Shown: one piece after another, positions 29,644-39,191 of the stretch
Numbering within the stretch: the first letter of the stretch is position 1
Layout: each line of letters opens with the position of its first letter
IMG/VR virus record: IMGVR_UViG_3300021478_000063
Coordinates: 1-42,661 of that record
Strand: one strand, 5' to 3'
Source: a virus
Length of the DNA stretch: 42,661 nt
Program-made: the position numbers and the translations under genes
The notes under the pieces: model-generated
The model's database searches: none
What the model was told of the DNA's origin: nothing
Seen by the model: only the letters and a program-made list of their open reading frames with translations

Positions 29644-32382
29644 ATGCCCGGCAACCAACTGCCGATGCCCGGCGGCGAGCAGCGGGACCAGACCAAGTTC
29701 ATTGTTTTCGAAAACTTTGAAAAAATGAATACGCAGTCCATCCGGCAATCGCTGTCGGAGAAGGAACTGGCGTGGCTGGAAAACTTGCAGCCTATTGCGT
29801 CTAATAATCTGACCACGGTTCCGGCACCGGCTGCAACTGCAATAGCGAATATCGGTGAAACTATTTCCGTGATGTACTACGCAGCATTGCTGGGTGTAGA
29901 TTATTTTGTCGTATTCACTACTGCCGGCGCGGGCTATCTCATAAATATCGCGACCGGCGGTATAAATCAATTTGGCACGGATGGTACTTACAGTCCGCAG
30001 CCGGATGTAACCACATGGCAGGCGTCGCGGTTGCTGATTGCTGATCCAATTGCTGGTTATAGTACATATGACGGCACGATATTGGTTGGTCAGGGTGGAG
30101 TATCACCAAATATCACTGTGACTAATGGCGGCACCGGCTATGGCGTTGCGCCGACAGTCACGATCAGTGGCGGCTCCGGTAGTGGCGCAACTGCTCATGC
30201 GGTGGTGCAGAACGGATCGGTGATCCAGGTCATATTGGATAATCCAGGTCATGGCTACCAGGTTGGTGATGTTCTGACTGTTACGTTTGGTACGGGCACC
30301 GGCTCGGGTGCTACTGCTCATGTGACAATGACCGGCTTTCCGGCAACTTCAATACTAATTCAGTCTCGTGGGGATTTTACTTCGCCGTCAGGAGTTGGTG
30401 CCCATCAACTGAGTTTTTCCGGCGGTGGCGGCACAGGCGCGCGTGGATTTTGCATCGTTGCTTCGGAGGGGGGTACGGGCAGAACTGTTACCAGCGTCGT
30501 TTTGACATCTCCCGGATCGGGGTACACGTCGCCACCCACTGCAACACTCTCTACAAGCGGTGGCCCCGGTCCCGTGTTTGTAGTTACACTTGGTACCCAA
30601 AGTGTCGCAACGATTGTCTTGGACACTGCGGGCAGCGGTTATACTGGTCCTCCCTCTGCTACTATTGTTTCTAGCGATGGCATTGGTTCGGGTGCGGCTG
30701 CCGTAACAACCGAGTCTGGTGGTGCTGTTACCAGCATTTCTCTGGTGGCGTCCGCAGTGGCTGCCATGGCCATCGCTTATCAGGGTGTTTCATCCACTCC
30801 TGGCTCGTTTGCGCTCAGTTTTTCTGGGGGTGGCGGCACTGGTGCGACCGGCACTGCCACTATCGGAAATTATACCGACGATACTGACTCAACATCTGTT
30901 GGTGTTACTTCTGTTGCTCTGACTAGTGGTGGTAGCGGGTATACTACCGCGCCTACAGTGGCGGTGGTTGGCGCTACATTTTCGGCAGGTCCGACAATAC
31001 TGGCAACTATCGCTTCGCAAGGTGCTGGTTATGATGTAGCCGGTGGGACACCAGCGGTTTTTATCGGTTCCGGTGGCGGTGCAACCGCAACGGCTCACGT
31101 TTGGCCGTTTATCAATTCGACCATTACGGGCGATGCTTTTACTACGCTGGCTGTGTTCCAAGGTCGGGTATGGCTCGGCGGCGGCAATCTGCTGACTTGG
31201 AGCGGGACGGGTGCGAGCTACGGCGGTGTTGCCTACGATGACTTCCTGGCGGCCGACGCCTCTGGTTCTCTCATTATTTCAGATGCCGACTTGATTCATG
31301 CCATTACCGCGCTGCGCGCCTACAACAATTATCTGTTCATAATGGGCGACCAGAGTGTGAAACAGATTGGTAATATTACACTGGGCGGTCTCAGTTTGGA
31401 CCAGACATTGTTTACGATCCTCACGCTGTCGTCCGATCAGGGCACCATCTATAAGAAATCCTGCATTTCCTATAATCGCGTATTCATGTTTGCCAACTCT
31501 AATGGCATTTATGGTGTGTTTGGATCGAGTGTGCAAAAATTGTCGGGTGATATGGACGGTATCTGGAATCTGGTGGATTTTACTCAGCAACCGCAGGGAG
31601 CATTGGCTGATATCAATGGTATCCATAACGCGGTGTTTCTGATCCGCTACAAAGATCCGTTGTCGACCACTCGCTCGATTATGTTGATGTTTGACGGTAA
31701 GCGTTGGTGGGTACTGCAACAGGGTAATTCTCTGACTGCTGTTGCTACATCGGCATCGCTACCGACCGGCCAACTCTCGCTTTATGGCAGTTCCGGGCCG
31801 GATGTTACCCACTTACTGGCTGTCCCAACTTTGCAAGTATCGTTCAAGATACAAACATCGCTGAGCCATCATGGTAATGCGGTGCAGCGCAAGCGGCTCA
31901 TTGCTGCTGGGATTTCTTATAATCTGTCCGCGTTTACGGTTGCTGGTGCAACCATAGCGGCGGGCGGGTCTGGCGGCACGCCTGACGGGTTTGTGGTGCT
32001 GACGGTAGTGGGTGGTACTGGAACGGCGGCAACTCTGTCGGGAACGATTACCGGCGGTGTACTGACCGGCGCTCTGGGTGCGTTGTCTGGGGGTGTCTAT
32101 TCGATATTACCGACCAATCCGGCGGCAGTTACGGGGGGCGGATTGGTTGGTGCCACGGTGAATTTGATACAGGGGGCCAGCAGTTTGACTGAGACTGTGG
32201 AAGCGACAAACGACGCGATAAACATTACCGTGCCGCTCAGTATTGGCTTTCATTCGCCGGGCGGTGTTGCCAATGTTGGCGGTGCCGGGAAATATCTAGG
32301 TATGACTCTCACGGGAACATTGTCCGGATTTACAATTGTCAATTTGGAAATGGAATATCAGGAATCGGAGCTGTGGAGATAA
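29644..32382 (+). CDS. Tail nozzle/tail tubular B-like protein with large GxGY insertion
   Basis: 912 aa. The first 150 residues (NFEKMNTQSIRQSLSEKELA, WLENLQP) and residues about 500-740 (TLAVFQGRVWLGGGNLLTWS, then YNNYLFIMGDQSVKQIGN) resemble the beta-propeller nozzle proteins of podoviruses (T7 gp12, P22 gp10), which form the distal tail tube. Between about 155 and 490 lie at least six GxGY repeats (near 159, 199, 288, 327, 427 and 456). They appear to be an insertion. A final beta-rich region may bind spikes. Confidence 0.75.
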   Translation: MPGNQLPMPGGEQRDQTKFIVFENFEKMNTQSIRQSLSEKELAWLENLQPIASNNLTTVPAPAATAIANIGETISVMYYAALLGVDYFVVFTTAGAGYLINIATGGINQFGTDGTYSPQPDVTTWQASRLLIADPIAGYSTYDGTILVGQGGVSPNITVTNGGTGYGVAPTVTISGGSGSGATAHAVVQNGSVIQVILDNPGHGYQVGDVLTVTFGTGTGSGATAHVTMTGFPATSILIQSRGDFTSPSGVGAHQLSFSGGGGTGARGFCIVASEGGTGRTVTSVVLTSPGSGYTSPPTATLSTSGGPGPVFVVTLGTQSVATIVLDTAGSGYTGPPSATIVSSDGIGSGAAAVTTESGGAVTSISLVASAVAAMAIAYQGVSSTPGSFALSFSGGGGTGATGTATIGNYTDDTDSTSVGVTSVALTSGGSGYTTAPTVAVVGATFSAGPTILATIASQGAGYDVAGGTPAVFIGSGGGATATAHVWPFINSTITGDAFTTLAVFQGRVWLGGGNLLTWSGTGASYGGVAYDDFLAADASGSLIISDADLIHAITALRAYNNYLFIMGDQSVKQIGNITLGGLSLDQTLFTILTLSSDQGTIYKKSCISYNRVFMFANSNGIYGVFGSSVQKLSGDMDGIWNLVDFTQQPQGALADINGIHNAVFLIRYKDPLSTTRSIMLMFDGKRWWVLQQGNSLTAVATSASLPTGQLSLYGSSGPDVTHLLAVPTLQVSFKIQTSLSHHGNAVQRKRLIAAGISYNLSAFTVAGATIAAGGSGGTPDGFVVLTVVGGTGTAATLSGTITGGVLTGALGALSGGVYSILPTNPAAVTGGGLVGATVNLIQGASSLTETVEATNDAINITVPLSIGFHSPGGVANVGGAGKYLGMTLTGTLSGFTIVNLEMEYQESELWR

Positions 32383-32383
32383 C

Positions 32384-32734
32384 ATGCCGCAGTTCAGCCC
32401 GGATCAAGTGACATTTGATGACGGTCCCGGCCTCGGCATGTGGGATGACAACCACGGACGAGAGCACATGCAATTCGCGCAAGTGCTTGCCGGTCAGACT
32501 CCCGCCGTGCTGATCCCGTCATACGACTTCTTGCAATTTCTCACTGCGGGCAGTGCGCGACGGTCTATTCAGGAATCCCACCAGAAGTCTCACGACCAGC
32601 TTGGTCAGATCCTGGGTATCACAGCTACGGACTTCAGTGCATACGACTTGAGCAAGCCCGATGACTTTTACAATTTCCTCGGGTATCATGCGACAACCCA
32701 CGCGCAAATACGGCAGGCACTAGGGATTACCTGA
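32384..32734 (+). CDS. Hypothetical tail-associated protein
   Basis: 116 aa from ATG 32384, selected because GGAG lies 6 bases upstream; the frame opens earlier, within the nozzle gene. Mixed helix with a His-rich centre (AGSARRSIQESHQKSHDQLG). The stop overlaps the next start by one base. Not recognised. Confidence 0.6.
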   Translation: MPQFSPDQVTFDDGPGLGMWDDNHGREHMQFAQVLAGQTPAVLIPSYDFLQFLTAGSARRSIQESHQKSHDQLGQILGITATDFSAYDLSKPDDFYNFLGYHATTHAQIRQALGIT

Positions 32735-33147
32735 TGTTTGGAAACTTTCTTCAGAACTTTGGCCTCGATTTTCCGTTGCAATCTGCGGACGCTCAGGGTG
32801 GTTTGTTTGGCCCTAATGCGCCGACGCCCGATGCAACACTTGGTGGTCCGGCAGCTCCTGGTGGTGCTGGTATGGGATTGGATGTCAGTCCGCCCGCGTC
32901 ATCTGCCGTCAAGGCGCCGCCCGGAATAACCGGTGGCGCGGGCGCTATGACACCCCCGCCCGGTGGCAACCAACCACAACCGACCAGTCCGGCATCGTTC
33001 GGTGCGCCGGGGCAGGCACCACCGAGTCCATTGGCAAGTCCGCTCGCTCCCGGCGCGGGTAGCGGTTTGAATCAGCCTGTCGTTGATCCGGCTCCGGCAG
33101 CCGGGATTGGTAGTCAGTTTAGCGGCGGACAGCAGGGTAGGTTCTGA
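32734..33147 (+). CDS. Proline/glycine-rich hypothetical protein
   Basis: 137 aa, almost wholly low complexity (Pro, Gly, Ala, Ser) with a short hydrophobic N-terminus. Such linkers occur beside internal virion proteins and may be disordered tethers. The start overlaps the previous stop and its stop overlaps the next start by one base each. Confidence 0.55.
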   Translation: MFGNFLQNFGLDFPLQSADAQGGLFGPNAPTPDATLGGPAAPGGAGMGLDVSPPASSAVKAPPGITGGAGAMTPPPGGNQPQPTSPASFGAPGQAPPSPLASPLAPGAGSGLNQPVVDPAPAAGIGSQFSGGQQGRF

Positions 33148-33785
33148 TGGCGGACGATTCTGGCATTTCCGGTCAATCGCTTGGCAGTCTGAGCAGCGGC
33201 CAAATTGGCGGTGCGGCCATGCTCGGTGTGGGTGCGCTGGGTCTTGGTGCGATATTGGGCGAGGGTGAAAGCCCGTTGCCGGGCGAGTTTAATCAACTGA
33301 CCTCCACCGTGCCGACGCTGCAAAACCAGGGCTCGCAATTGTTTGCTCAGGGGCAGCAGTTTGCCGGTCAGGGCGCGCAGGCTTTAGGGATGGCGCAACA
33401 GGGTATCTTGACCCCGGAGCAGCAGGCACAGTTGTCGCTCTATAGTGGCGGGTTGAAAAACCAGACGGCACAGACTTTTGCCAGCATGGGGCGTAATGCC
33501 AATCAGGACACTACTGCCATCAGCGCGCAGGCGGACAATGATGCCAAGGTGAACGCCATGGCACAGCAGCAGATACAAACCACTATCGCGCTCGGCTTGG
33601 GTGAGACGCAGGCCGGCGCCAGCTTTAGCGGGCAGGCTATCGGGTTCGAGAACGCGGCCAATCAGGCGCTAGTTGCTGCGGGCAATGCTCAACTGCAACA
33701 GGACAAGGACTATAGCAATGCGTTGACCGGTGCGTTCGCTGCAATTGGCCAGCTTGCCGGGCCGGCCCTAAAGATGATGCTGTGA
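33147..33785 (+). CDS. Internal virion protein, ejection-type (putative)
   Basis: 212 aa. A Gly/Ala-rich hydrophobic segment near 15-38 (QIGGAAMLGVGALGLGAILG) and long Gln/Ala-rich helices (AQALGMAQQGILTPEQQAQL) resemble the small ejection proteins of podoviruses that enter the host envelope (T7 gp14, P22 gp7 type). It heads the internal-protein block. Confidence 0.65.
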   Translation: MADDSGISGQSLGSLSSGQIGGAAMLGVGALGLGAILGEGESPLPGEFNQLTSTVPTLQNQGSQLFAQGQQFAGQGAQALGMAQQGILTPEQQAQLSLYSGGLKNQTAQTFASMGRNANQDTTAISAQADNDAKVNAMAQQQIQTTIALGLGETQAGASFSGQAIGFENAANQALVAAGNAQLQQDKDYSNALTGAFAAIGQLAGPALKMML

Positions 33786-33786
33786 T

Positions 33787-33963
33787 ATGAAAATCCGTGT
33801 GGGTTGCGACGAAAGATTTCCAGACTTTTATATTTCTACGTCCTCTACAGACCGGGAAATAGAGGTCACTGAGGATGAATACAAATTTATCGTTAGTGCA
33901 ATAGAGATGTACGAAAAAGCGCAAACCATTCTTGGTCACGTTATTGTAAAGAAAGTTGCATGA
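33787..33963 (+). CDS. Small hypothetical protein (58 aa)
   Basis: 58 aa (KIRVGCDERFPDFYISTSST, then VTEDEYKFIVSAIEMYEKAQ), an acidic helix-strand protein between two internal virion genes. The spacing (1 and 3 bases) and coherent codons support it. Not recognised; possibly a chaperone for the internal proteins. Confidence 0.65.
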   Translation: MKIRVGCDERFPDFYISTSSTDREIEVTEDEYKFIVSAIEMYEKAQTILGHVIVKKVA

Positions 33964-33966
33964 CCG

Positions 33967-35478
33967 ATGGCCGAACAATCCACATATTACGACCCGCCAG
34001 CCGCAGACAAGGCTGACTCTCTGGCTGCGCCCAACGCCAATACGCGCGTTGCTGGTGGTTTTGATGCTGTTGCTACGAGTCCGCTTAAGCCGCAGTCGGC
34101 ACTTGCCCAGCCGGACCAAGCCGACATTGGCCGCATGGAGTCGGGTATAGCGACTGCCCAGAAGCCTTATCTGGACAAGTTGAAATCAGTGCTGGACAGC
34201 CCGCAGGCCGCGCATGCGCAACTGGAGAAGATCAAGAAGGAACCCAACCCGGAAGATTATCACAAATACTCCATGGAGTTCGCCAGTGCGGCGGCAGTGC
34301 TGGGTGCCATAGCCGGTAAGTTCACGCGGGCGGGCGGTACGGCAGCTCTGAATGCCTTTACCGGGGCGATGAAAGGCTGGCAGTCGGGTAACTTGCAGGC
34401 CTACGAGGAAGCCTCGAAGCAATGGGAGCAGGAAAGCAAAAGAACAATCCAGAACAACAACGTCGAACTGGAAAAATATCACGAAATCCTCAACGACAAG
34501 AAGGCCAACATCGAGCAGATGATGGCGGGGCTCAGTATTGCCTCAACCGAATATCAGAACAAAGTGGTGTTTGATCTTGCCAAGTCCGGCAATTTCAATG
34601 GTGTGGCGCAAGCTGTTGATAAGATGGGTATGGCCAATCAGCGGCTACAGGGTGCCGTCGGGCAGCTCACTGGGTTGCGCGAAGATCAGATAGAGGATGC
34701 CAAATCGAAAGTTGATTATTTTATAAAGAACCCCGATCAGTTGGGGCAATTGCCGATGAAGGATTATTTGGCGGTTCGTTCTATTGCGGATCGTCATCCC
34801 GAGTGGGGACAACTGCCAGATCGGCCGGCGGCTGGTACTAATATTCAAAGCGCGGTTGACGCAGTTGGGCAATACAAGGCCAATCCGGCAACCGCTCTTA
34901 GCAGGATGCCCCCTGGTGATAGGGAGGCGTTTTGGAAGCAGCTGGACGCTCAGTATCCCGATTGGAGTCAGCAGAATTACAATGCACAGAGTGCCGGTGC
35001 CACTACTGAATCTCGCATAGCCAAGGCGCGAATAGCTAAAGTTGACTATGCAGTCAATCTTCTTGACGAGAATATAGATGCTGCCGCCGATGCTGCTAGG
35101 GCGTTTCCAATGGGTAAGTTTGTCCCATTTGATGCTGCAAAGTTGTGGGCGGCTCACCAAGGGTCGGATGTTAGATTGAGTCAGTGGGATGTTGTTAATC
35201 TGCAAATATTGGAAAATTACGCAACGCTGCTTAATCCCAACGCTCAAACAATTCGCAAGGACATGTTTGACAAGGCAGCCGGGCCGCTCAGTCAGGCCAA
35301 GAGCACTGAGGCTTATTTAGCAACATTGGATGCAATTCGTGCGGCTGGTCAGCGCGAGAAAGAAGCCGGAAGGCAGACAATAGTTGAGCAACGAGGCGGG
35401 GCACCTAAAGTTCGCACTCCGGTTTCGGGTGGTAGCGGCGCCGGGGACATTCCACCACCTCCACCTGGATTTAACTGA
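33967..35478 (+). CDS. Internal virion protein, long helical (putative)
   Basis: 503 aa, largely helical and charged with repeated basic and acidic stretches (AQKPYLDKLKSVLDSPQAAH, then YEEASKQWEQESKRTIQNN) and an aromatic-rich later part. Size, composition and position are those of the middle ejection protein of podoviruses. No peptidoglycan-hydrolase domain is visible. Confidence 0.65.
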   Translation: MAEQSTYYDPPAADKADSLAAPNANTRVAGGFDAVATSPLKPQSALAQPDQADIGRMESGIATAQKPYLDKLKSVLDSPQAAHAQLEKIKKEPNPEDYHKYSMEFASAAAVLGAIAGKFTRAGGTAALNAFTGAMKGWQSGNLQAYEEASKQWEQESKRTIQNNNVELEKYHEILNDKKANIEQMMAGLSIASTEYQNKVVFDLAKSGNFNGVAQAVDKMGMANQRLQGAVGQLTGLREDQIEDAKSKVDYFIKNPDQLGQLPMKDYLAVRSIADRHPEWGQLPDRPAAGTNIQSAVDAVGQYKANPATALSRMPPGDREAFWKQLDAQYPDWSQQNYNAQSAGATTESRIAKARIAKVDYAVNLLDENIDAAADAARAFPMGKFVPFDAAKLWAAHQGSDVRLSQWDVVNLQILENYATLLNPNAQTIRKDMFDKAAGPLSQAKSTEAYLATLDAIRAAGQREKEAGRQTIVEQRGGAPKVRTPVSGGSGAGDIPPPPPGFN

Positions 35479-37106
35479 TGCCGTTAGTCAGTAATGATAA
35501 GGGCGATGTTCTTTATCTGACCGACGATAAGCAATGGAAGCCGGCTCAGACAAGAAAGAACGATCAAGGGCAAATTGCTGCCTTTGATGGCAAGCAGTGG
35601 AACATTCAAGACGGCAAACAATGGAATCCCGCTCCACCCAAGTTGCGCTCTTGGTCCCAAGTTCCTGGTGAGGCAATCAGTAATATCCCGAGCAGTGCCG
35701 GGCAATTGGCGTCCGATATTGCACAGCCTTTTATTCATCCAGTCGATACCTATGAAAACGTCAAGAACATCGGCAAAGGGGCGCTGCAAAAACTTGGTAT
35801 TGTAAGTGGCTCTGATGCCGAGCCTTATGCTGATGCGGTCGGCAAATTTCTGATGGATCGTTACGGTAGTGCTGAGGCCATCAAGAATACATTGGCAACC
35901 GATCCTGTTGGTGTTGCTGCTGACCTATCCATGATTTTGTCCGGTGGCGAAACCGCAGCGGCACGGTTGCCTGCTGCTGTTGGCAAGGCTGGTGAGGTTG
36001 CCGGTACGGTAGGTCGCGCTATTGATCCGTTGAGTGCCGCGGGCAAGGCTGTTGAATATACTGGGCGAGGGGCAGCCAAGTTGTCCGGCGATCTTGGTAG
36101 TCATGTTGGTTCAACGGCACTGCGTAGTGGTGCCGCCGCCGGATACGAGGGAGGTCAGGCAGCTAAGACATTTCAGGAGAACATGCGCGGTAATGTGCCG
36201 GTTGAAAATGTCGTGGCTGATGCGCGTAGTGCTGTTGGCAACATGCGTAAAGAGCGTGGCCAAGAGTATGTTGCCGCGATGAAAAAAATCGGTTCGGATA
36301 AAACCGTGCTCAACTTCGATAAGGTTGACAAGGCACTGGCTGATATTTCCCAGGTCAAGACTTATAAGGGACAGGTAATAGAAGCCGAGACACAGGGCAT
36401 TCGCGGGCAGATAGGGCAGGCTGTTCAAGAATGGAAACAATTGGACCCGGTTGAATATCATACGGCGGAAGGACTGGACGCTCTCAAACAAAAGATAGGT
36501 TCAATTCGGGATGCCACCGAATATGGTACTCCCGCTCGCCGAGTTGCCGATCAGGCTTACCACGCCATTCGTCAAACCATCGTGGATCAGGCGCCGGAGT
36601 ACGGGCGTATTATGAAGGGTTACGAGGAAGCGTCCACGCAGATCAAGGAAATCGAGCGCACGTTATCTCTTAATCCAAATGCCAGCATTGATACAGCACT
36701 GCGAAAGCTGCAATCCGTACTGCGTAATAATGTCAACACGAACTACGGGCAGCGTGCCAAGTTGGCTGAGTATCTTGTCAATTCTGGCGCTCCGCATTTG
36801 ATGGAGGCGTTGGCCGGCCAAGCACTTAGTTCTTGGATACCGCGCGGATTGGCAAAATTGGCTGCAACACAGTTAGCAACGGCTGGCGCCGGGCTTGCAG
36901 CAGGAGGTGTTACCGGGGCTGGTCTGACGGTGATCCCGACTTTGGCTGCCATGTCACCACGTTTTACGGGTGAGGCTGCTTATTATGCTGGGAAAGCGTC
37001 TAAGAATGTTCCGGCTAGGGCTTTGGCGCGTGGTGCATATCAGGAAGGTCGTGAAAACCCACTAGACAACGATAGTCCGCTTGCTCAATCGGGAGGTTAT
37101 CAATGA
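35478..37106 (+). CDS. Internal virion/ejection protein (putative)
   Basis: 542 aa. A short N-terminal strand region rich in W/K/G (DKQWKPAQTRKNDQGQIAAF, then GKQWNIQDGKQWNP) is followed by long amphipathic helices and Gly/Ala-rich stretches (ATQLATAGAGLAAGGVTGAG) able to enter membranes. The start overlaps the previous stop by one base. Likely ejected with the DNA. No lysozyme or transglycosylase motif is present. Confidence 0.65.
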   Translation: MPLVSNDKGDVLYLTDDKQWKPAQTRKNDQGQIAAFDGKQWNIQDGKQWNPAPPKLRSWSQVPGEAISNIPSSAGQLASDIAQPFIHPVDTYENVKNIGKGALQKLGIVSGSDAEPYADAVGKFLMDRYGSAEAIKNTLATDPVGVAADLSMILSGGETAAARLPAAVGKAGEVAGTVGRAIDPLSAAGKAVEYTGRGAAKLSGDLGSHVGSTALRSGAAAGYEGGQAAKTFQENMRGNVPVENVVADARSAVGNMRKERGQEYVAAMKKIGSDKTVLNFDKVDKALADISQVKTYKGQVIEAETQGIRGQIGQAVQEWKQLDPVEYHTAEGLDALKQKIGSIRDATEYGTPARRVADQAYHAIRQTIVDQAPEYGRIMKGYEEASTQIKEIERTLSLNPNASIDTALRKLQSVLRNNVNTNYGQRAKLAEYLVNSGAPHLMEALAGQALSSWIPRGLAKLAATQLATAGAGLAAGGVTGAGLTVIPTLAAMSPRFTGEAAYYAGKASKNVPARALARGAYQEGRENPLDNDSPLAQSGGYQ

Positions 37107-37228
37107 GCATTCAAATTAAAAATCATGAAGGAAATCCATGGCCCGGCAAATGGGTATTATTTGGGGGCAGACTGGTTCATGTCCGGCTGAATTGGGCTGG
37201 TACGTTATGGATGTTGATGGCGTTATGA
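37103..37228 (+). CDS. Microprotein (41 aa) at the end of the head operon
   Basis: 41 aa (SIQIKNHEGNPWPGKWVLFG, then GRLVHVRLNWAGTLWM), tryptophan-rich. The ATG overlaps the internal protein's stop (ATGA). The coupled start is the main support. Unknown. Confidence 0.45.
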   Translation: MSIQIKNHEGNPWPGKWVLFGGRLVHVRLNWAGTLWMLMAL

Positions 37229-37256
37229 GCCTTGCCCAGCCAAACCAATAGGAATA

Positions 37257-37457
37257 TTGTCCGTGGCAGCAAAGGCTAAACCGTCCGATGAATCGGAAAA
37301 GTTCTTGGGCATTCTTGAGGGTGGCGTGAAAGCTGTTTTGAAGGACGCGACTGCGACGGCCGGCGAGCGGGTAGCTGCTATTACGGCTGGCGCCAAGCTC
37401 TTGGCAATACGGCACAAAATCAGCGACGGCGACCAAAAGGGATTTTTTGATTCATGA
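37257..37457 (+). CDS. Small helical protein
   Basis: 66 aa from TTG 37257; a GTG at 37263 is the alternative. Helical (FLGILEGGVKAVLKDATATA, GERVAAITAGAKLLAIRHKI). The stop overlaps the next start (ATGA). Function unknown, in the tail-end operon. Confidence 0.6.
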   Translation: MSVAAKAKPSDESEKFLGILEGGVKAVLKDATATAGERVAAITAGAKLLAIRHKISDGDQKGFFDS

Positions 37458-37720
37458 CCGAAGCACCTGTCCGCCAATTGTTTGCCGACAAGCAGCCCGG
37501 CCCGACCGAATCCGACATCAATTCTAATTTCATCGAAACCGCGCGCACGGTGGCCAAGATCTGTGCCACTCGCTCACTGCTGATGATCGCCGTTCTGACC
37601 GGGGCAGTCATCTGGGGCTACACGATCTTCGATCCTACCCAGCCGCGGCTCTACGCTGCCGTGGCGTTCTCCATCGTTTTCGTTGGGCCCTTGGCGGCCC
37701 TTTATCATCGAAAGGGCTGA
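37454..37720 (+). CDS. Two-segment membrane protein, possible holin
   Basis: 88 aa, with a polar N-terminus of about 40 residues and two transmembrane segments (LLMIAVLTGAVIWGYTIF and LYAAVAFSIVFVGPLAALY). The short YHRKG tail is basic. Topology fits a holin or an accessory membrane protein. The ATG overlaps the previous TGA. It precedes the envelope cluster. Confidence 0.6.
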   Translation: MTEAPVRQLFADKQPGPTESDINSNFIETARTVAKICATRSLLMIAVLTGAVIWGYTIFDPTQPRLYAAVAFSIVFVGPLAALYHRKG

Positions 37721-37722
37721 CA

Positions 37723-38124
37723 ATGACGCAATACCTGAAATTCGGTTTTGGCATCATCGCGGGTGTACTGCTTGCTGCAGGAATGGCGGCGGGCATCTTT
37801 AGTGCCACCGCGCAGACCACCCAGCTCGGTCCCGTTGCGACTGTGACATCGGTCACTAGTGCGACGGCTGTCCAGATCATCGGTCAAAACCCTGGCCGCA
37901 AGGACATCCGAATTTGTAATGTAGGGACTGGCGTGCAGTGGATTTGGCCCGGCCCGTTGTCGCCCGCGCTGAGTGCTTATGAACTCCCGGCACTGTCCTC
38001 GGGCACAACTGTCTGCTTCACCCCGCCGGATGGTTCGACTGGGGCAGGCAATACCGGACAGGGCAACTCATGGAATGCACAGGCGGTTTCCACTACTGGC
38101 CCGATTTCAGTTTTTGAATGGTAG
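37723..38124 (+). CDS. Secreted small beta protein (signal peptide)
   Basis: 133 aa with a signal peptide or signal anchor (GFGIIAGVLLAAGMAAGIFS) ending near ATAQTT. The body alternates strands and turns (VTSVTSATAVQIIGQNPG, then RKDIRICNVGTGVQWIWPG). The NPxRxxIxIxN pattern also occurs in 39506-39904. Probably a periplasmic or surface protein. Two bases after the upstream stop. Confidence 0.65.
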   Translation: MTQYLKFGFGIIAGVLLAAGMAAGIFSATAQTTQLGPVATVTSVTSATAVQIIGQNPGRKDIRICNVGTGVQWIWPGPLSPALSAYELPALSSGTTVCFTPPDGSTGAGNTGQGNSWNAQAVSTTGPISVFEW

Positions 38125-38135
38125 TAGGGTGACTA

Positions 38136-39191
38136 ATGTTCGTCTTGGGGTTTTTGGTTCCGGCGGCCTATTGGCCTTGGCTATGGTCGCCGGCCATGTC
38201 CCCGAAGTGGATAGCCCTTTCCTGCCTCGCACCGGCCCTGCTGCTGTACCAGGACGGGCCATTCCGATTAACGAGAGCGCACTTGTTCGGCGCCGCCCTT
38301 ATCCTATGGGCCACTCTGTCAGTGGCTTGGTCGCCAGTACCGTTGTATAGCCTCAATGGGCTCTGGCAGGCGGTGGCCCTCCCCGCGGTCTGCTTTTGCC
38401 TGGGGTCGCAGGCATCCACCTTGCGGCCTCTCTTTATTGGCGCCGGGCTTGGTATGGTAGCCTCGTCCACTGTGGCAATTGGGCAACTAGCCGGCTGGAT
38501 CGACTGGCCAACCATCAATATCCCGTCAGGACTGTTTCTGAATAAGAACTTCATGGCCGAAGCCGCGGCTTTGGTGCTGATCTGGCTGATTGCCGAGCGG
38601 GTGTGGTGGCTGGCGGTGCCGGTCATGCCCGCCATTGCTCTTGCCGATGCCAAGGGCGCGTTGCTGGCCCTGGCGGTAGGGTTGGTGCCGCTATTCTGGA
38701 AAACCCGCTCCTGGGTCATTGGTGGGCTTCTAGTGGCTGTTATGGCACTGTTCGATCATGCCTATGTGATGAACGGAACGGCAACCATGACCGAGCGGCT
38801 GGATATATGGACCGGTGCCTCGCATGGCATCGGGATGTTCGGTAGTGGGATAGGATCGTATGGTTTCGTATCCAACCAAGTGTTGCCGGACGGCCACGCC
38901 ATGCACGCCCATAACGATTACCTCGAATTGGTGTATGAGTTGGGGATGATCGGGGCGCTGCTAGGTGCCCTGTTCGTGTGGGAACTGCGGGGGCTGCTCA
39001 CTACGGCCCGTCTCGTTTTGATCGTATTCGCTGTGGAGGCCTGCTTTGCGTTTCCGGCCCATCTTCCCGTCACTGTTGCCCTTGCGGCGCTGGTTGCCGG
39101 CCATGCTGTTCGGGATCGGGTTATGGTACGGCGCGTCGCTACTCACCGCCGAAATTTTGGCAATCCAGGGATCGCGGGAGTTCCACTATGA
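38136..39191 (+). CDS. O-antigen ligase/polymerase-like membrane protein (Wzy_C superfamily)
   Basis: 351 aa, strongly hydrophobic, with about ten transmembrane segments. The family hallmark AMHAHNDYLELVYELGMIG is at about 255-273 (HAHNDYLE motif of the Wzy_C/RfaL O-antigen ligase and polymerase superfamily), followed by a further membrane segment. The predicted substrate is lipid-linked O-antigen or another surface glycan. Presence in a phage suggests modification of the host's lipopolysaccharide, as in serotype-converting phages. Catalysis not verifiable here; ligase and polymerase cannot be told apart. Short C-terminal part; the overlapping ORF 39103-39309 looks like a missing TPR-type end. 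Confidence 0.85.
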   Translation: MFVLGFLVPAAYWPWLWSPAMSPKWIALSCLAPALLLYQDGPFRLTRAHLFGAALILWATLSVAWSPVPLYSLNGLWQAVALPAVCFCLGSQASTLRPLFIGAGLGMVASSTVAIGQLAGWIDWPTINIPSGLFLNKNFMAEAAALVLIWLIAERVWWLAVPVMPAIALADAKGALLALAVGLVPLFWKTRSWVIGGLLVAVMALFDHAYVMNGTATMTERLDIWTGASHGIGMFGSGIGSYGFVSNQVLPDGHAMHAHNDYLELVYELGMIGALLGALFVWELRGLLTTARLVLIVFAVEACFAFPAHLPVTVALAALVAGHAVRDRVMVRRVATHRRNFGNPGIAGVPL

